Shown here piece by piece: positions 6,024 through 6,380 of a stretch of DNA of 6,380 nucleotides. Numbering within the stretch: the first letter of the stretch is position 1; each line of letters begins with the position of its first letter. The stretch spans positions 1 to 6,380 of the forward strand of contig JAGOCT010000105.1 in the NCBI GenBank assembly GCA_017998585.1, read 5' to 3'. The position numbers and the translations under genes were made by a program. The notes beneath the pieces were generated by a model. That model had not been told where the DNA came from. It saw only the letters and a list, made by a program, of their open reading frames with translations, and made no database searches. This DNA is from Candidatus Cloacimonadota bacterium. Lineage in GTDB: Bacteria; Cloacimonadota; Cloacimonadia; Cloacimonadales; WRIO01.

Positions 6024-6380
6024 ATGTTAAGATATTTATTAGCGATGTTACTCCTCACTTTTCTGACTTTAAACGCTACTGTACCTTATCACCCTGATCC
6101 TGACTGGATTTCCAGCGACAGCAATCAGTATTCTACCGGATGTATCTGGTCTGATATCAATCAAGATACTTACCCTGACCTGGTTATCGCCAATGGCAAT
6201 GATATGGCAAGGCAAAGGCTGGTTGTTTATTATAACAGCCCTCAGGGTTTATCACAATCTATTGGCTGGATGTCTGATGATATTGATTACCATGGTCATT
6301 TAGATGCTGGAGATGTCAATGGAGATGGATTTCCGGATATTGTTGTCTCGGTTTATATTGGTGAAACTGGCTTTAACAGT
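6024..6380 (+). CDS. Secreted FG-GAP/VCBS repeat protein, 3'-truncated by window
   Basis: The frame is open to the right edge, giving 119 N-terminal residues. Residues 1-18 are a short Sec signal peptide (MLRYLLAMLLL core, likely cut after LNA at 18), so the protein is exported. The mature part shows two FG-GAP/VCBS-like units. DINQDTYPDLVIANG (44-58) and DVNGDGFPDIVVSV (97-110) each carry the DxNxDxxxD calcium-binding loop followed by a short hydrophobic strand. The first loop has Thr where Gly is usual. Such repeats build beta-propellers on large surface or secreted proteins, often for adhesion or carbohydrate binding; in FCB bacteria they may end in a secretion sorting domain, which would lie outside this window. 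The start has GGAGG at 6015-6019. It is separated from the lipid genes by the repeat-rich spacer, so it is probably an independent unit. Its exact role is unknown. Confidence 0.88.
   Translation, partial: MLRYLLAMLLLTFLTLNATVPYHPDPDWISSDSNQYSTGCIWSDINQDTYPDLVIANGNDMARQRLVVYYNSPQGLSQSIGWMSDDIDYHGHLDAGDVNGDGFPDIVVSVYIGETGFNS

Overview
This is a window of about 6.4 kb at low G+C, with every gene on the + strand. It looks like the genome of a Gram-negative anaerobic bacterium. The outer-membrane barrel protein and the exported FG-GAP/VCBS-type protein point to a diderm. Together with the ferredoxin-linked geranylgeranyl reductase and the SEC59/DGK1/VTE5-type kinase, they would fit the FCB superphylum, with Cloacimonadota my best guess. 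The taxonomic guess is inference from gene style and content; the window has no rRNA or other marker.

Layout: (1) 1-960 is the 3' part of an outer-membrane beta-barrel gene cut by the window edge. (2) 960-2738 is a RecJ-like DHH/DHHA1 exonuclease gene whose ATG overlaps the barrel gene's stop codon by one base. (3) After a 65-base gap with a small hairpin comes a tight four-gene run. It holds a 56-residue 2[4Fe-4S] ferredoxin (2804-2974), an FAD-dependent geranylgeranyl-reductase-family protein (2971-4179, ATGA overlap), a membrane CTP-type polyprenol/dolichol/diacylglycerol kinase-family protein (4182-4814, 2-base gap), and a membrane-anchored GT2 glycosyltransferase of the dolichol-phosphate-sugar synthase type (4828-5760, GTG start). 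(4) 5761-6023 is noncoding and contains two 51-base direct repeats and two shorter related copies, each with a small palindromic core. (5) 6024 to the right edge is the start of a secreted FG-GAP/VCBS repeat protein, cut by the window.

The most interesting reading is that genes 2804-5760 form a lipid-carrier module. The ferredoxin would give electrons to the reductase, which saturates isoprenoid double bonds. The kinase would phosphorylate the saturated polyprenol, and the glycosyltransferase would load a sugar onto the lipid phosphate. That would be a dolichol-like pathway in a bacterium. The individual family calls are well supported by motifs; the joint pathway and its substrates are inference. 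Involvement in archaeal-type ether lipids or quinone saturation are live alternatives.
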